Assembly: GCA_002336405.1 (NCBI GenBank)
Contig: DDEJ01000090.1
Location: 3,320 to 13,932, forward strand
Direction of reading: 5' to 3'
Source: Rhodobacteraceae bacterium UBA1957
Lineage (GTDB): Bacteria; Pseudomonadota; Alphaproteobacteria; Rhodobacterales; Rhodobacteraceae
DNA length: 10,613 nucleotides
Position numbers and translations under genes: made by a program. This document shows positions 1 to 7,477 of this stretch, one piece after another (position 1 is the stretch's first letter; every line of letters begins with the position of its first letter). Under the pieces are notes generated by a model that had not been told where the DNA came from, made no database searches, and saw only the letters and a list, made by a program, of their open reading frames with translations.

Positions 1-686
1 GTAGACTTTACGCCAATCAACGCGTCGTCTTCTACGTCTTGATGCGCATAGACGGTGTCATAGAACAGGGTCCATGCGATCCCGGCCCCATACAGAAAAA
101 ACGCGGGGATGGCCAAACTGCCGCTATGGGCTGTCCACGCCAGCAGTGCCCCCCAGTTGAATGCCAAACCGAGGAAAACTTGTGGCCACCAGGTAAATCG
201 CTTGGCAAAGGGATAGATCGCCGCCGGCAAGAGCGCGAGCACGCCAAGGCCGATAGCGGCCTGATTGAACGTCAACAAAATTGCGAAAGCAATGGCTGTC
301 TGCAAAGCCATCCAGATCAAAGCGGCCCGAACCGTGACTTGTCCCGACGGCAGTGGCCGCGATCTGGTGCGTGCCACGGCGGCGTCGATATTACGGTCGG
401 TTATGTCATTCCAGGTGCATCCTGCGCCCCGCATCAACCACGCGCCACAGCCACAGCCAATGAAAATCCACAGATCATGCCAACTGCTGTTTCCGTCCGA
501 TAACATCGCCAGCGTCAGCCCCCACCAACACGGCAGCAACAACAGCCAAGTACCAATCGGCCGGTCGGCGCGGGACAGGCGCAGAAACGGCCGACTTGCC
601 TCGGGTGCAAGGCTGTCAACCCAATTGCCGCTTACAGCATCGGCAACTTTTCCCTCTGGCTCTGGTCTATCGCTGGGTGGCGGCAT
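1..686 (-). CDS. ubiA: 4-hydroxybenzoate polyprenyltransferase UbiA (3' end outside window)
   Basis: Integral inner-membrane prenyltransferase that attaches the polyprenyl tail to 4-hydroxybenzoate in ubiquinone synthesis. 228 complete codons are visible; the C-terminal part lies beyond the left edge. Both Asp-rich motifs that bind Mg-prenyl diphosphate are present: NDITDRNID at about 93-101, followed by RSRPLPSG (108-115), and DTVYAHQDVEDD at about 210-221. Hydrophobic segments occur at roughly 46-61, 72-86, 121-140, 144-160, 167-184 and 193-210. I chose ATG 686-684 because the text after it (EGKVADAVSGNWVD, then LRLSRADRPIGTWLLLLPCWWG) resembles the N-terminus I remember for this family in roseobacters, and no other in-frame start precedes the conserved part. 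No strong ribosome binding site is visible. The gene is divergent from rsmE with 12 bp between the two ATGs. Confidence 0.93.
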   Translation of the reverse strand, partial: MPPPSDRPEPEGKVADAVSGNWVDSLAPEASRPFLRLSRADRPIGTWLLLLPCWWGLTLAMLSDGNSSWHDLWIFIGCGCGAWLMRGAGCTWNDITDRNIDAAVARTRSRPLPSGQVTVRAALIWMALQTAIAFAILLTFNQAAIGLGVLALLPAAIYPFAKRFTWWPQVFLGLAFNWGALLAWTAHSGSLAIPAFFLYGAGIAWTLFYDTVYAHQDVEDDALIGVKS

Positions 687-698
687 ATGTAGGTGTCC

Positions 699-1421
699 AT
701 GACAATAAAAATCAGACTTTATGTAGACCACCCACTGGGGGCAGGGCAAACGGTTCTTCTGAACCGCGATCAGGCTCATTATTTGTTCGGGGTGATGCGG
801 CAGGGGCTGGGCGCGCAGGTGGCGCTTTTTAACAGCTGTGACGGAGAATGGAGCGCCGAGGTGTCCCAGGCTGGTAAGCGGACAGGCGCGCTGCGTTGTC
901 TCGCACAGACCCGTCCGCTGCAGATGCCACCCGATTTGTGGCTTTTATTTGCACCGATTAAAAAAGCCCGTACTGATTTTATTGTTGAAAAAGCCGCCGA
1001 GTTGGGCGTTGCACAAATTTTGCCAGTTCAAACTGCTTTTACTAATTCTGATCGGATTCGGCAGGACCGCTTGCAGGCACATGCGATCGAGGCGACAGAA
1101 CAATGTGGTGGCACATTTGTACCGAAGGTGCAGGGTTTGCAAAAACTTGATAGCTTGTTAGCGCTATGGCCGACTGGGCGAAAGTTGATGTTCTGTGATG
1201 AGGCCACCGCAGGCGAACGCCGATCATTGGCGGCGGCGCAGATGGGCCCATGGGCGATTTTGATTGGTCCTGAGGGTGGGTTTTCAGTGCTAGAGCGCAA
1301 TCGCCTGAACGCCATGGACAGCGCGCATGTGGTGAGCCTTGGGCCACGTATCCTGCGCGCTGATACTGCGGCGGTGGCGGCTATTACAATGTGGCAGGCT
1401 GCGTTGGGCGATTGGATATGA
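699..1421 (+). CDS. rsmE: 16S rRNA (uracil(1498)-N(3))-methyltransferase RsmE
   Basis: SAM-dependent SPOUT-class enzyme that methylates N3 of U1498 in 16S rRNA of the assembled 30S subunit. The 240-residue length fits the family. It has an N-terminal PUA-like part (about 1-75), the segment LLFAPIKKARTDFIVEKAAE (82-101), EQCGG (134-138), and the C-terminal knot with IGPEGGF (189-195) and LGPRILRADTA (214-224), the SAM-binding signature. The start is placed at ATG 699, giving MTIKIRLYVDHPLG; an in-frame GTG at 693 would add only MS. AGGTG at 691-695 is a possible but closely spaced ribosome binding site. The stop overlaps the next gene's start by four bases (ATGA, 1418-1421), so the two are probably co-translated. 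Confidence 0.94.
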   Translation: MTIKIRLYVDHPLGAGQTVLLNRDQAHYLFGVMRQGLGAQVALFNSCDGEWSAEVSQAGKRTGALRCLAQTRPLQMPPDLWLLFAPIKKARTDFIVEKAAELGVAQILPVQTAFTNSDRIRQDRLQAHAIEATEQCGGTFVPKVQGLQKLDSLLALWPTGRKLMFCDEATAGERRSLAAAQMGPWAILIGPEGGFSVLERNRLNAMDSAHVVSLGPRILRADTAAVAAITMWQAALGDWI

Positions 1422-1945
1422 GCCTCATTCGGCCTGAAGCTCAGGCGGTTATCTGGCGTTGGCGCGAGGCTTTGTTAGGACTTTGTGTTTTACTTTTAGC
1501 GCTGTGGTGGGGGCTGACGGCGTTTGGCCTGCTGCGCTGGGTGGCGGCAGCACTGATGGTTGCCGGTGGGTTGCTGGCGGTCGCTGGTCTGCAACGTGGG
1601 CGGTTTCGCCTTGGGAGCAACGGTGCTGGCGTTGTACAGGTGGTAGAAGGTCAACTGGCCTATTTCGGCCCGAGCGCGGGCGGGGCGGTGGCGCTGTCTG
1701 AACTAGCGGTGGTGTCGCTGGACAACCGGCACCGTCCGTCGCGCTGGGTGCTGTGCCAACCTGGTGTCGATGATTTGGAAATTCCGGTCAACGCCATTGG
1801 GGCCGAGGCGTTGTTTGATGCGTTTGCCGCCCTGCCAGAGTTTCCGGTTGATGTGATGCTGCAACAGCTGCGGCATCCGTCAGATAACAAAGTTGTGATC
1901 TGGCGTTCCACTGGGTCAATACCGCAGTTTCGACTTGAGGATTGA
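1418..1945 (+). CDS. Small two-helix membrane protein of unknown function, with a possible PH-like cytoplasmic domain
   Basis: I do not recognise a named family. The 175-residue product has two adjacent hydrophobic segments (about 17-38 and 40-58) forming a hairpin, then a soluble domain of about 115 residues that alternates short hydrophobic strands and turns (FRLG, VVQVVEGQLAYFG, VALSELAVVSLD, SRWVLCQPG, DLEIPV) and ends in a helix (AEALFDAFAAL). Membrane anchor plus beta-rich domain plus a terminal helix is the layout of small bacterial PH-like (bPH) proteins, but that is inference from pattern only. The ATG at 1418 overlaps the rsmE stop (ATGA), which favours it over an in-frame GTG at 1391 inside rsmE. 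The stop codon lies within a TTGACA that may serve gshA downstream. It probably belongs to an rsmE transcript. Confidence 0.8.
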   Translation: MSLIRPEAQAVIWRWREALLGLCVLLLALWWGLTAFGLLRWVAAALMVAGGLLAVAGLQRGRFRLGSNGAGVVQVVEGQLAYFGPSAGGAVALSELAVVSLDNRHRPSRWVLCQPGVDDLEIPVNAIGAEALFDAFAALPEFPVDVMLQQLRHPSDNKVVIWRSTGSIPQFRLED

Positions 1946-1971
1946 CAGTATTAAAGTTTGCGAGCAACACT
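1942..1971 (+). promoter_or_regulatory. Candidate promoter of gshA
   Basis: A perfect TTGACA (1942-1947) overlaps the stop codon of the preceding gene. An 18-bp spacer leads to AACACT (1966-1971), which matches the -10 consensus at only three of six positions. It lies about 50 bp upstream of the gshA start. The -35 is convincing and the -10 is not, so gshA may have its own promoter or may be read through from rsmE. Confidence 0.3.
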
Positions 1972-2019
1972 AAGAACCTTGATTAAACGTATTGTGACCT
2001 AACCTGGAGCTTTCGCTAA

Positions 2020-3390
2020 ATGTCCATTCCACAAACCGGCGGCGGTCCTATTGAGCATAGTGACCAACTGGCTGAATATTTGGCGGCCGGGTGTAAACCG
2101 CGCGCCGCTTGGCGTATCGGCACCGAGCATGAAAAATTTGGTTATTGCAAGCAATCTCTTAAGCCGATTCCATATGATGGAAAGGCGTCAATATTTGCGG
2201 TGTTGGACGGGCTGCGCCAGCGCCACGGCTGGGCACCGGTGGAAGAGGCGGGCAAATTGATCGGTCTAACCAAAGATGGGGCCAATGTGTCGCTTGAGCC
2301 GGGCGGACAGCTTGAGCTGTCCGGTGCACCGCTGGAGACGATCCACGAGACCTGCGACGAGGTTAACGCCCATCTCAAAGACGTGCAGGATATCGCCGAT
2401 ACTTTAGATGTCGGTTTTATCGGGCTTGGAGCGGCACCAAACTGGTCTTACGAAGATATGCCGATGATGCCAAAGGGGCGCTATACGTTGATGCGGGACT
2501 ATATGGACCGCGTTGGCACTATGGGCAAATCAATGATGTTCCGAACCTGCACGGTACAGGTTAACCTCGATTTTGAGAGCGAAGCCGACATGGTCAAAAA
2601 GATGCGGGTTGCGATTGCGTTGCAGCCGGTGGCAACGGCGCTGTTTGCCAACTCGCCGTTTTTTGATGGTGATGTGAACGGCCATAAAAGCTGGCGGTCA
2701 CGGGTGTGGCGTGATCTTGACCCGGACCGAACCGGCACTTTGCCGTTCGTGTTCGAAGATGGGTTCGGGTTTCAGCGCTGGGTGGACTATGCGCTCGATG
2801 TGCCCATGTATTTTGTGTATCGCGACGGCACTTATATCGACGCATTGGGACAATCGTTCCGAGATTTTTTAACTGGCAACCTACCGGCTTTGCCTGGTGA
2901 AGTGCCCACGTTGAGCGATTGGGCTGACCATCTAACGACAATTTTTCCCGAAGCCAGAGTGAAGCAGTTTATCGAAATGCGCGGGGCTGACGGTGGCCCG
3001 TGGCGGCGGCTTTGTGCGTTACCGGCGTTTTGGGTCGGGTTGATGTATGATCAAAGCGCCCTGGATGCGGCGTGGGATCTGGTCAAGCATTGGGACGATG
3101 AGACCCGCGAGGCCCTACGGATCGCAGCTTCAGAGGATGGCCTGCAAGCCAAAACACACGGCATCGACATGCATGAACTCGCACGCCAGACATTGGCGGT
3201 TTCCGAACAGGGACTTAATGCCCGTGCGCGGGCCGGCGTCGGTGGACTGGTGCCGGATGAGACGCATTTTCTCAACGCACTGAAGGAAAGCGTCGAAAGC
3301 GGCAAAGTTCCCGCAGATGAATTGCTCGAGCGCTATCACGGTGTCTGGGGTGGTGATCTGAGCCGGATTTATCAGGATTTTAGTTATTAA
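2020..3390 (+). CDS. gshA: Glutamate-cysteine ligase (alphaproteobacterial/plant-type GCS2 family)
   Basis: Catalyses the ATP-dependent joining of L-glutamate and L-cysteine to gamma-glutamylcysteine, the first step of cytoplasmic glutathione synthesis. The 456-residue length is usual for the alphaproteobacterial/plant-type enzyme. Diagnostic segments are RIGTEHEKFGY (32-42), LEPGGQLELSGAP (92-104), RTCTVQVNLDFE (175-186) and RSRVWRDLDPDRTG (226-239), which belong to the glutamate/ATP-binding core. GGAG at 2006-2009 sits 10 nt before the ATG, a usable ribosome binding site. The gene ends tail-to-tail with the threonine aldolase gene across 77 AT-rich bases (3391-3467). I see no clear stem-loop with a T-run there, so no terminator is called. 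gshB is not in this window. Confidence 0.95.
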   Translation: MSIPQTGGGPIEHSDQLAEYLAAGCKPRAAWRIGTEHEKFGYCKQSLKPIPYDGKASIFAVLDGLRQRHGWAPVEEAGKLIGLTKDGANVSLEPGGQLELSGAPLETIHETCDEVNAHLKDVQDIADTLDVGFIGLGAAPNWSYEDMPMMPKGRYTLMRDYMDRVGTMGKSMMFRTCTVQVNLDFESEADMVKKMRVAIALQPVATALFANSPFFDGDVNGHKSWRSRVWRDLDPDRTGTLPFVFEDGFGFQRWVDYALDVPMYFVYRDGTYIDALGQSFRDFLTGNLPALPGEVPTLSDWADHLTTIFPEARVKQFIEMRGADGGPWRRLCALPAFWVGLMYDQSALDAAWDLVKHWDDETREALRIAASEDGLQAKTHGIDMHELARQTLAVSEQGLNARARAGVGGLVPDETHFLNALKESVESGKVPADELLERYHGVWGGDLSRIYQDFSY

Positions 3391-3467
3391 AAACAAATTT
3401 CTATAACATTAAATCTAAGTTGGCTGATCTTTATTTCCGCTTTAATCCGTCGCATTCAGGTGCCTGA

Positions 3468-4523
3468 TTACGGGTCGCCAGATGCTGCCAGAGCGACAAA
3501 TTGATCGATGACTTCGTGACTGACAGACCAGTCACACACCAGCCGTGCGGTTAGCAATGTGTCCGGAGACGGACCTTCAAGCACCCCCTCGTAGATATTA
3601 TAGACCGCGCCGGCGCGCTTGAGTTTTTGATGCAGGTAACGGGGCATCTGAAAGAAAATCATATTGGCTTCGGGCGAATGGGTCAGGGTGACTTTGGGGT
3701 TTTGCCGCAATCCCGCAACAAGCCGTGCGGCTGCGGTATTCGCCTGCCTCGCCAGATCAAGCCAGAGGTTGTCTTGCAAATAGGCGTGCATCTGGGCCGA
3801 CAGATAGCGGTGTTTTGAAAACAACTGTGCCCCGCGTTTGCGGCGCAGTTCGAATTCCCAAGCGTATTTAGGGTCAAAGAAAATCACCGCCTCAACCCCC
3901 ATAAGGCCGTTTTTCGTACCGCCGAAACTGACGGCATCGATGCCAAGTTTCCATGTCATTTCGGCGGTCGTGCACCCCAGTGAAGCTATGGCATTGCTGA
4001 AGCGCGCACCATCCATATACACAGGCAGTTCAAAGGATTTAGCGATGTCACACAGCGCTTGCAATTCGTCGAGATCATAAACCCTGCCGCGTTCGGTGAC
4101 TTGGGTCAGTGAAACAGGCCCGCGCTGGGGGCCATGTACGCCGCGTTTGCCTTCGGATTCGATTGCGGTGCGCAATTCTGAAGGCTGCATTTTATCCCCG
4201 GGTCCGGTAAGGGTCAGCTTGGCCCCGCCGGTATAGAATTCGGGTGCATTGCATTCGTCTTCGTGGATATGCGACAGCCGCGTGCAAAACACAGTGTGCC
4301 AAGGCTCACACAGGCAGGCCAGCGCCAAAGCATTGGCAGCGGTGCCGGTGGCAACCAGATAGACAGCCGCTTCAGGGGCTTCGAATATGTCGCGTACCCG
4401 GTCGCGGACCGTGTCCATCAACCCATCGGCGCCATACCCCATGGCATAGCCTTCGTTGGCCGAACCCAAGGCGGTGAGGATTTGCGGTGGCACAGGTCCG
4501 GAATTGTCAGAGGCAAAAAACAT
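3468..4523 (-). CDS. ltaE: Low-specificity L-threonine aldolase
   Basis: PLP-dependent fold-type I enzyme of the beta-eliminating lyase family, which splits L-threonine and L-allo-threonine into glycine and acetaldehyde. Visible landmarks in the 351 residues are the N-terminal SDNSGP (5-10), VATGTAANALAL (58-69) at the PLP phosphate site, SHIHEDE (84-90), MDGARFSNA (170-178) with the Asp expected to pair with the pyridine nitrogen, and FGGTKNG (200-206) with Lys204 as the Schiff-base lysine. Its ATG shares one base with the stop of the upstream UPF0260 gene (TAATG on the minus strand), so its translation is probably coupled to that gene. It is the last gene of the ribF unit and converges on gshA. 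Substrate specificity among aldolases of this family cannot be read from sequence. Confidence 0.9.
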   Translation of the reverse strand: MFFASDNSGPVPPQILTALGSANEGYAMGYGADGLMDTVRDRVRDIFEAPEAAVYLVATGTAANALALACLCEPWHTVFCTRLSHIHEDECNAPEFYTGGAKLTLTGPGDKMQPSELRTAIESEGKRGVHGPQRGPVSLTQVTERGRVYDLDELQALCDIAKSFELPVYMDGARFSNAIASLGCTTAEMTWKLGIDAVSFGGTKNGLMGVEAVIFFDPKYAWEFELRRKRGAQLFSKHRYLSAQMHAYLQDNLWLDLARQANTAAARLVAGLRQNPKVTLTHSPEANMIFFQMPRYLHQKLKRAGAVYNIYEGVLEGPSPDTLLTARLVCDWSVSHEVIDQFVALAASGDP

Positions 4524-4996
4524 TACAACGGCTCCTCAATGATGTGATCTTCCCAGTCTTCTTCATTGATGTCGAATTCAGACAAGGTAATGCCACGTAC
4601 CGAGATATTTGCAGTGTGCACTGTTTCGGGGTCCCCAGAAATAAGTGGGTGCCAGTCAAACAGTGGCTGGCCCGACCACAACAACCGGTAGGCACAGGTC
4701 TTGGGCATCCAATAGGCGTTTTTGTCAATATTGCTCGGCTTGAGCACAATACAGTCGGGAATGAACTGATGACGTATCGGGTATTGACCGCATTTACAGC
4801 TTTGATCATCCAGCAAACGGCACGCGATGCGGGTCAGTGCAACCTCGCCGGTGTCTTCGTCCTCAAGTTTGTTGAGGCAGCATTTTCCACAACCATCGCA
4901 AAGTGCTTCCCATTCTTTGGGAGAAAGCGATTTTAATGGTTTATGTTTCCAAAATTCGGGCTTCAGCCCATCGCGTTTGATTGGGTCCTCATTCAT
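4523..4996 (-). CDS. UPF0260 / YcgN-YkgJ family cysteine-cluster protein
   Basis: A 157-residue cytoplasmic protein of the CxxCxxCC family, whose function is not established; the cysteine pattern suggests metal (zinc or iron-sulfur) binding. Cysteines are at 33, 36, 39 and 40 (CDGCGKCC), then 59, 67, 69, 82 and 101. The text LSPKEWEALCDGCGKCC followed by DEDTGEVALTRIACRLLD is characteristic of UPF0260. The start at ATG 4996 gives MNEDPIKRDGLKPEFWK and overlaps the ribF stop as ATGA; an upstream in-frame start at 5029 lies inside ribF and adds unconserved residues. The stop overlaps the ltaE start by one base. Confidence 0.9.
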   Translation of the reverse strand: MNEDPIKRDGLKPEFWKHKPLKSLSPKEWEALCDGCGKCCLNKLEDEDTGEVALTRIACRLLDDQSCKCGQYPIRHQFIPDCIVLKPSNIDKNAYWMPKTCAYRLLWSGQPLFDWHPLISGDPETVHTANISVRGITLSEFDINEEDWEDHIIEEPL

Positions 4997-5931
4997 GTTG
5001 CGCTTAACAGCGATCGCGCTTGCAGGCAATCGGCCTCCATCTGCGCGATCAGCTCCTCTAACGTGTCAAATTTCAATTCCGGGCGCAGGAAATCGACCAA
5101 GCCAACCGACAGTGTGGCACCGTATAGATCACCTGAGAAATCAAAAATAAAGGTTTCCAAATTGGCGGTATTGATCCCGAACATCGGACGTACCCCCAAT
5201 GAGGCCGCGCCGTGGTAACTGCCGGCATGCGGGCCATCCTGCACATCTACCAATACCGCATAGACGCCAAATTTTGGCAGATGCAGACCGTCCATCGACA
5301 TGTTTGCAGTTGGATATCCCAAGTCGCGGCCACGCTGTTCGCCGCCGATCACCGGTCCTTCGATGCGGTGCCAATGGCCCAATTGTGCCGCCGCATCCTG
5401 AGGCCGCCCATCGCCAAGTGCTTGGCGGATCGAGGTGGATGAGACCTGCCCGCCAGTATTTTCTAACAGGGGGGCAATTGTAACGCCAAATCCCATCTGT
5501 GCGCCAAACTCTTGTAACATTTGGACGTTTCCAGCTCGGCCTTTGCCAAAACAAAAATCGGCCCCCACAACAATATGCTTGAGACCCAGACCGTCGGCAA
5601 TCACCTGCTGGGCAAAGTCTTGCGGGCTAAGCGCCGACAGCGCTGCATTGAAATTCAGTTCATATAAATGCGCGACCCCGAGTTTGGTCAAACGGGTGGC
5701 GCGCGCCTCGCGGCTCATCAAGCGAAACGCTGGGCTTTGAGGGGCGAAATACTCTCTGGGATGGGGTTCAAAACTCATCACGCCCAGCGGTGCCCCAATT
5801 TTGGCACCGGCACTTCGTGCCAGTTCTATCACTGATTGGTGGCCGATATGTACGCCGTCAAAATTCCCGATCGCGGCACTGGCACCGCGGTCTTGTGGCT
5901 CGACATAAATGTAATCTCTTATTATCCGCAT
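4993..5931 (-). CDS. ribF: Bifunctional riboflavin kinase / FAD synthetase
   Basis: Converts riboflavin to FMN and then to FAD in the cytoplasm. The 312 residues show both domains in the usual order. The N-terminal FMN adenylyltransferase has GNFDGVHIGH (22-31, HIGH-like nucleotide site), FEPHP (54-58), FGKGRAGN (128-135) and SSTSIR (164-169). The C-terminal riboflavin kinase has GRDLGYPTAN (201-210) and NLETFIFDF (257-265), with Glu259 the expected catalytic residue. Length is normal. On the minus strand an AGGAAGG lies about 14 nt before the ATG, farther than ideal, and is partly inside a small stem (5943-5958). The stop overlaps the UPF0260 start (ATGA). The MaoC gene is 47 bp upstream on the same strand, so one transcript probably covers maoC-ribF-ycgN-ltaE. 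Confidence 0.95.
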   Translation of the reverse strand: MRIIRDYIYVEPQDRGASAAIGNFDGVHIGHQSVIELARSAGAKIGAPLGVMSFEPHPREYFAPQSPAFRLMSREARATRLTKLGVAHLYELNFNAALSALSPQDFAQQVIADGLGLKHIVVGADFCFGKGRAGNVQMLQEFGAQMGFGVTIAPLLENTGGQVSSTSIRQALGDGRPQDAAAQLGHWHRIEGPVIGGEQRGRDLGYPTANMSMDGLHLPKFGVYAVLVDVQDGPHAGSYHGAASLGVRPMFGINTANLETFIFDFSGDLYGATLSVGLVDFLRPELKFDTLEELIAQMEADCLQARSLLSAT

Positions 5932-5978
5932 ATGCTGGCATTAGCCTTCCTAAAGGCTGGGTGCAAGTCTGCGATTGT

Positions 5979-6410
5979 TCAGTCGAACTTTCGGGAAGGT
6001 GCGAGCACATTCGCCTCGCCTACCAGCACTCGTTTTCCATCCACACTGCAAAGACAATCAAGTTTGACCCGCCGCTTCGCGATATTCATGTCGATAACAG
6101 TCACTTTTGCGTGAACCATATCTCCGGGCCGCACCGGAGCGATAAATTTCAAACTTTGACCCAGATAAACCGATCCGTGGCCGGGCAGTTGTTCACCGAT
6201 AACAGCCGAAATCAGGCCAGCGGTCAGCATGCCATGAGCGATCCGACCTTCAAAAATAGTATCTTGCGCATAGGCATCATCCAAATGGACCGGATTGTGA
6301 TCAGTGGTGACCCGGGCGAACAATTCAATATCTTCGTGTGTCACAATTTTTTTAAGATCGCGGGTCATGCCCATTTCAATATCTTCGATACAGATCGTAC
6401 CTCTGGGCAT
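5979..6410 (-). CDS. MaoC-type dehydratase (hot-dog fold (R)-hydratase)
   Basis: Single-domain hot-dog protein of 143 residues related to (R)-specific enoyl-CoA hydratases, which add water to trans-2-enoyl-CoA. The hydratase-2 Asp/His pair is present in DHNPVH (Asp37, His42), followed by FEGRIAHGMLTAGL with the AHG triplet at 58-60; LGQSLKFIAPVRPGD is also typical. The physiological substrate cannot be deduced: such proteins serve fatty-acid, PHA-monomer or side-chain CoA metabolism. The ATG at 6410 is chosen; an in-frame TTG at 6422, with GAGGA nine bases before it, would add four residues and is a real alternative. It lies between the HAD gene and ribF on one strand. Confidence 0.88.
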   Translation of the reverse strand: MPRGTICIEDIEMGMTRDLKKIVTHEDIELFARVTTDHNPVHLDDAYAQDTIFEGRIAHGMLTAGLISAVIGEQLPGHGSVYLGQSLKFIAPVRPGDMVHAKVTVIDMNIAKRRVKLDCLCSVDGKRVLVGEANVLAPSRKFD

Positions 6411-6460
6411 ATTGTCCAACAATTCAGGTCCTCAATACAGTTATTGTGAAATAAAAAGAC

Positions 6461-6489
6461 CAATATTGCGGCCTCTATGAAACAATATT
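6461..6489. repeat. Two copies of CAATATT, 22 bp apart, upstream of the MaoC gene
   Basis: CAATATT occurs at 6461-6467 (there part of the 8-bp palindrome CAATATTG) and again at 6483-6489. The start-to-start distance of 22 bp is about two helical turns. The copies lie in the 125-bp gap between the HAD and MaoC genes, where a promoter or operator would be expected. The region is AT-rich, so chance is possible. Confidence 0.3.
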
Positions 6490-6535
6490 ACTTTGCAGCT
6501 GCGGAAATCAAGGAAAAAATGGCTTCTGCGATGGG

Positions 6536-7408
6536 TTAGCGTAAGAATCCGATGCTAAAGGCAGGCGCCACGCTTTGGTTGTCTAAATAATCTGCCAATG
6601 CAATGGGGTCTGGTTGCTGGCGGGTTAGGGTTTCCTGTGCGGCAAGTCCGCCGGTGATAAACAACGCATCAATGCCCGCATCGCGCGCGCCGCTGATGTC
6701 TGTCTGCGCGCCATCACCGATTGCCAGTATTGCAGCATTGGGCAGAGATTTACCCAGAGCCTCTAGCCGTTTGCGCGCCAGATCATAGATCGGCGCATGT
6801 GGTTTGCCGAAATACAGGCTTTGCCCGCCAATTTCTTGATAAAGCTGCGCCACCGCCCCGGCGCACCATTCGCGGCGCGTGCCTCGGTCGACAACAAGAT
6901 CTGGGTTGGCGCAGAGCAGCTTGAGCCCGTTTCGCTGGGCAAGGCGAAGGTCTGGTAACAGGACCGTGGGATCAACGGTTCCATCAAATGGTCCAGTACA
7001 GACAATGCCCTCCGCCTCATCAAGCGCAACGCGGGTGATCTCAACCGGATTGCTCACCACATGGATGGGATCAAAAAACGGCAGATCATGTGGCAGACCG
7101 ATAAAGTAAACCCGCTTGCCAACAACGCTTTGAAACATGGCCGCGCGCGCCGAATCGCCCGAGGTTGCGATGCTGTCCCAAGCGTCGTCGGGCACGCCAA
7201 AATGTTTAAGCTGAGCCTCAACGCCGACCTGTGGTCTGGGCGAATTGGTCACCAGTACAACCGTGCCCCCGTGCGCGCGATACGATTGGAGCGCTGCAAC
7301 CGCCTCGGGCAGGGCTGTAATGCCATTGTGCACACACCCCCACAGATCGACAAACAACGCCTCATATTGCTCTGAAATTGCCGCAAGAGAGGGGATAATC
7401 TGGGTCAT
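6536..7408 (-). CDS. HAD-superfamily class IIA hydrolase-like protein (TIGR01459 type)
   Basis: A cytoplasmic 290-residue haloacid-dehalogenase-fold protein resembling the mainly alphaproteobacterial TIGR01459 group; its substrate is unknown, and relatives include nucleotide and sugar-phosphate phosphatases such as NagD. Motif I is VDLWGCVHNG (20-29) with nucleophile Asp21, but Trp23 stands where most HAD phosphatases carry the acid/base Asp. Motif II is TNSPR (54-58), the motif III lysine is in GKPHAPIYD (201-209), and motif IV is GDGAQTDISGA (231-241). An AAGG seven bases before the ATG is a good ribosome binding site. The 69-bp gap to ppaC upstream contains a small GC stem (GGCGC/GCGCC, 7428-7440) with no T-run. 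It is probably co-transcribed with ppaC. Confidence 0.87.
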   Translation of the reverse strand: MTQIIPSLAAISEQYEALFVDLWGCVHNGITALPEAVAALQSYRAHGGTVVLVTNSPRPQVGVEAQLKHFGVPDDAWDSIATSGDSARAAMFQSVVGKRVYFIGLPHDLPFFDPIHVVSNPVEITRVALDEAEGIVCTGPFDGTVDPTVLLPDLRLAQRNGLKLLCANPDLVVDRGTRREWCAGAVAQLYQEIGGQSLYFGKPHAPIYDLARKRLEALGKSLPNAAILAIGDGAQTDISGARDAGIDALFITGGLAAQETLTRQQPDPIALADYLDNQSVAPAFSIGFLR

Positions 7409-7477
7409 GTTACGGCCTTTCAGGGTGGGCGCACAGCGCCAGCGTTTGCAAGAATCTCTGATGCTGCGATTGCTGCG

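Noticed and set aside
39..702. Overlapping plus-strand open frames across the first 700 bases
   Set aside because: The minus strand here encodes UbiA with both Asp-rich motifs; these frames are its shadows.
3391..3467. Possible bidirectional terminator between gshA and ltaE
   Set aside because: The segment is AT-rich, but I could not find a stem-loop followed by a T-run on either strand.
2020..4523. gshA and ltaE as a glutathione unit, with the aldolase supplying glycine
   Set aside because: The genes are convergent on opposite strands with no shared promoter, and glycine has other sources; adjacency alone does not support it.
5943..5958. Perfect 6-bp stem AGCCTT-CCTA-AAGGCT upstream of ribF, suggestive of an FMN riboswitch or terminator
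   Set aside because: The MaoC-ribF gap is only 47 bp, far too short for an FMN (RFN) element, and there is no T-run. A small hairpin partly covering an SD-like AGGAAGG is all that can be said.
5790..6449. A 219-codon plus-strand open frame opposite the ribF start and MaoC gene
   Set aside because: Low-complexity shadow composition, no recognisable domain, and both opposing genes are clearly real.
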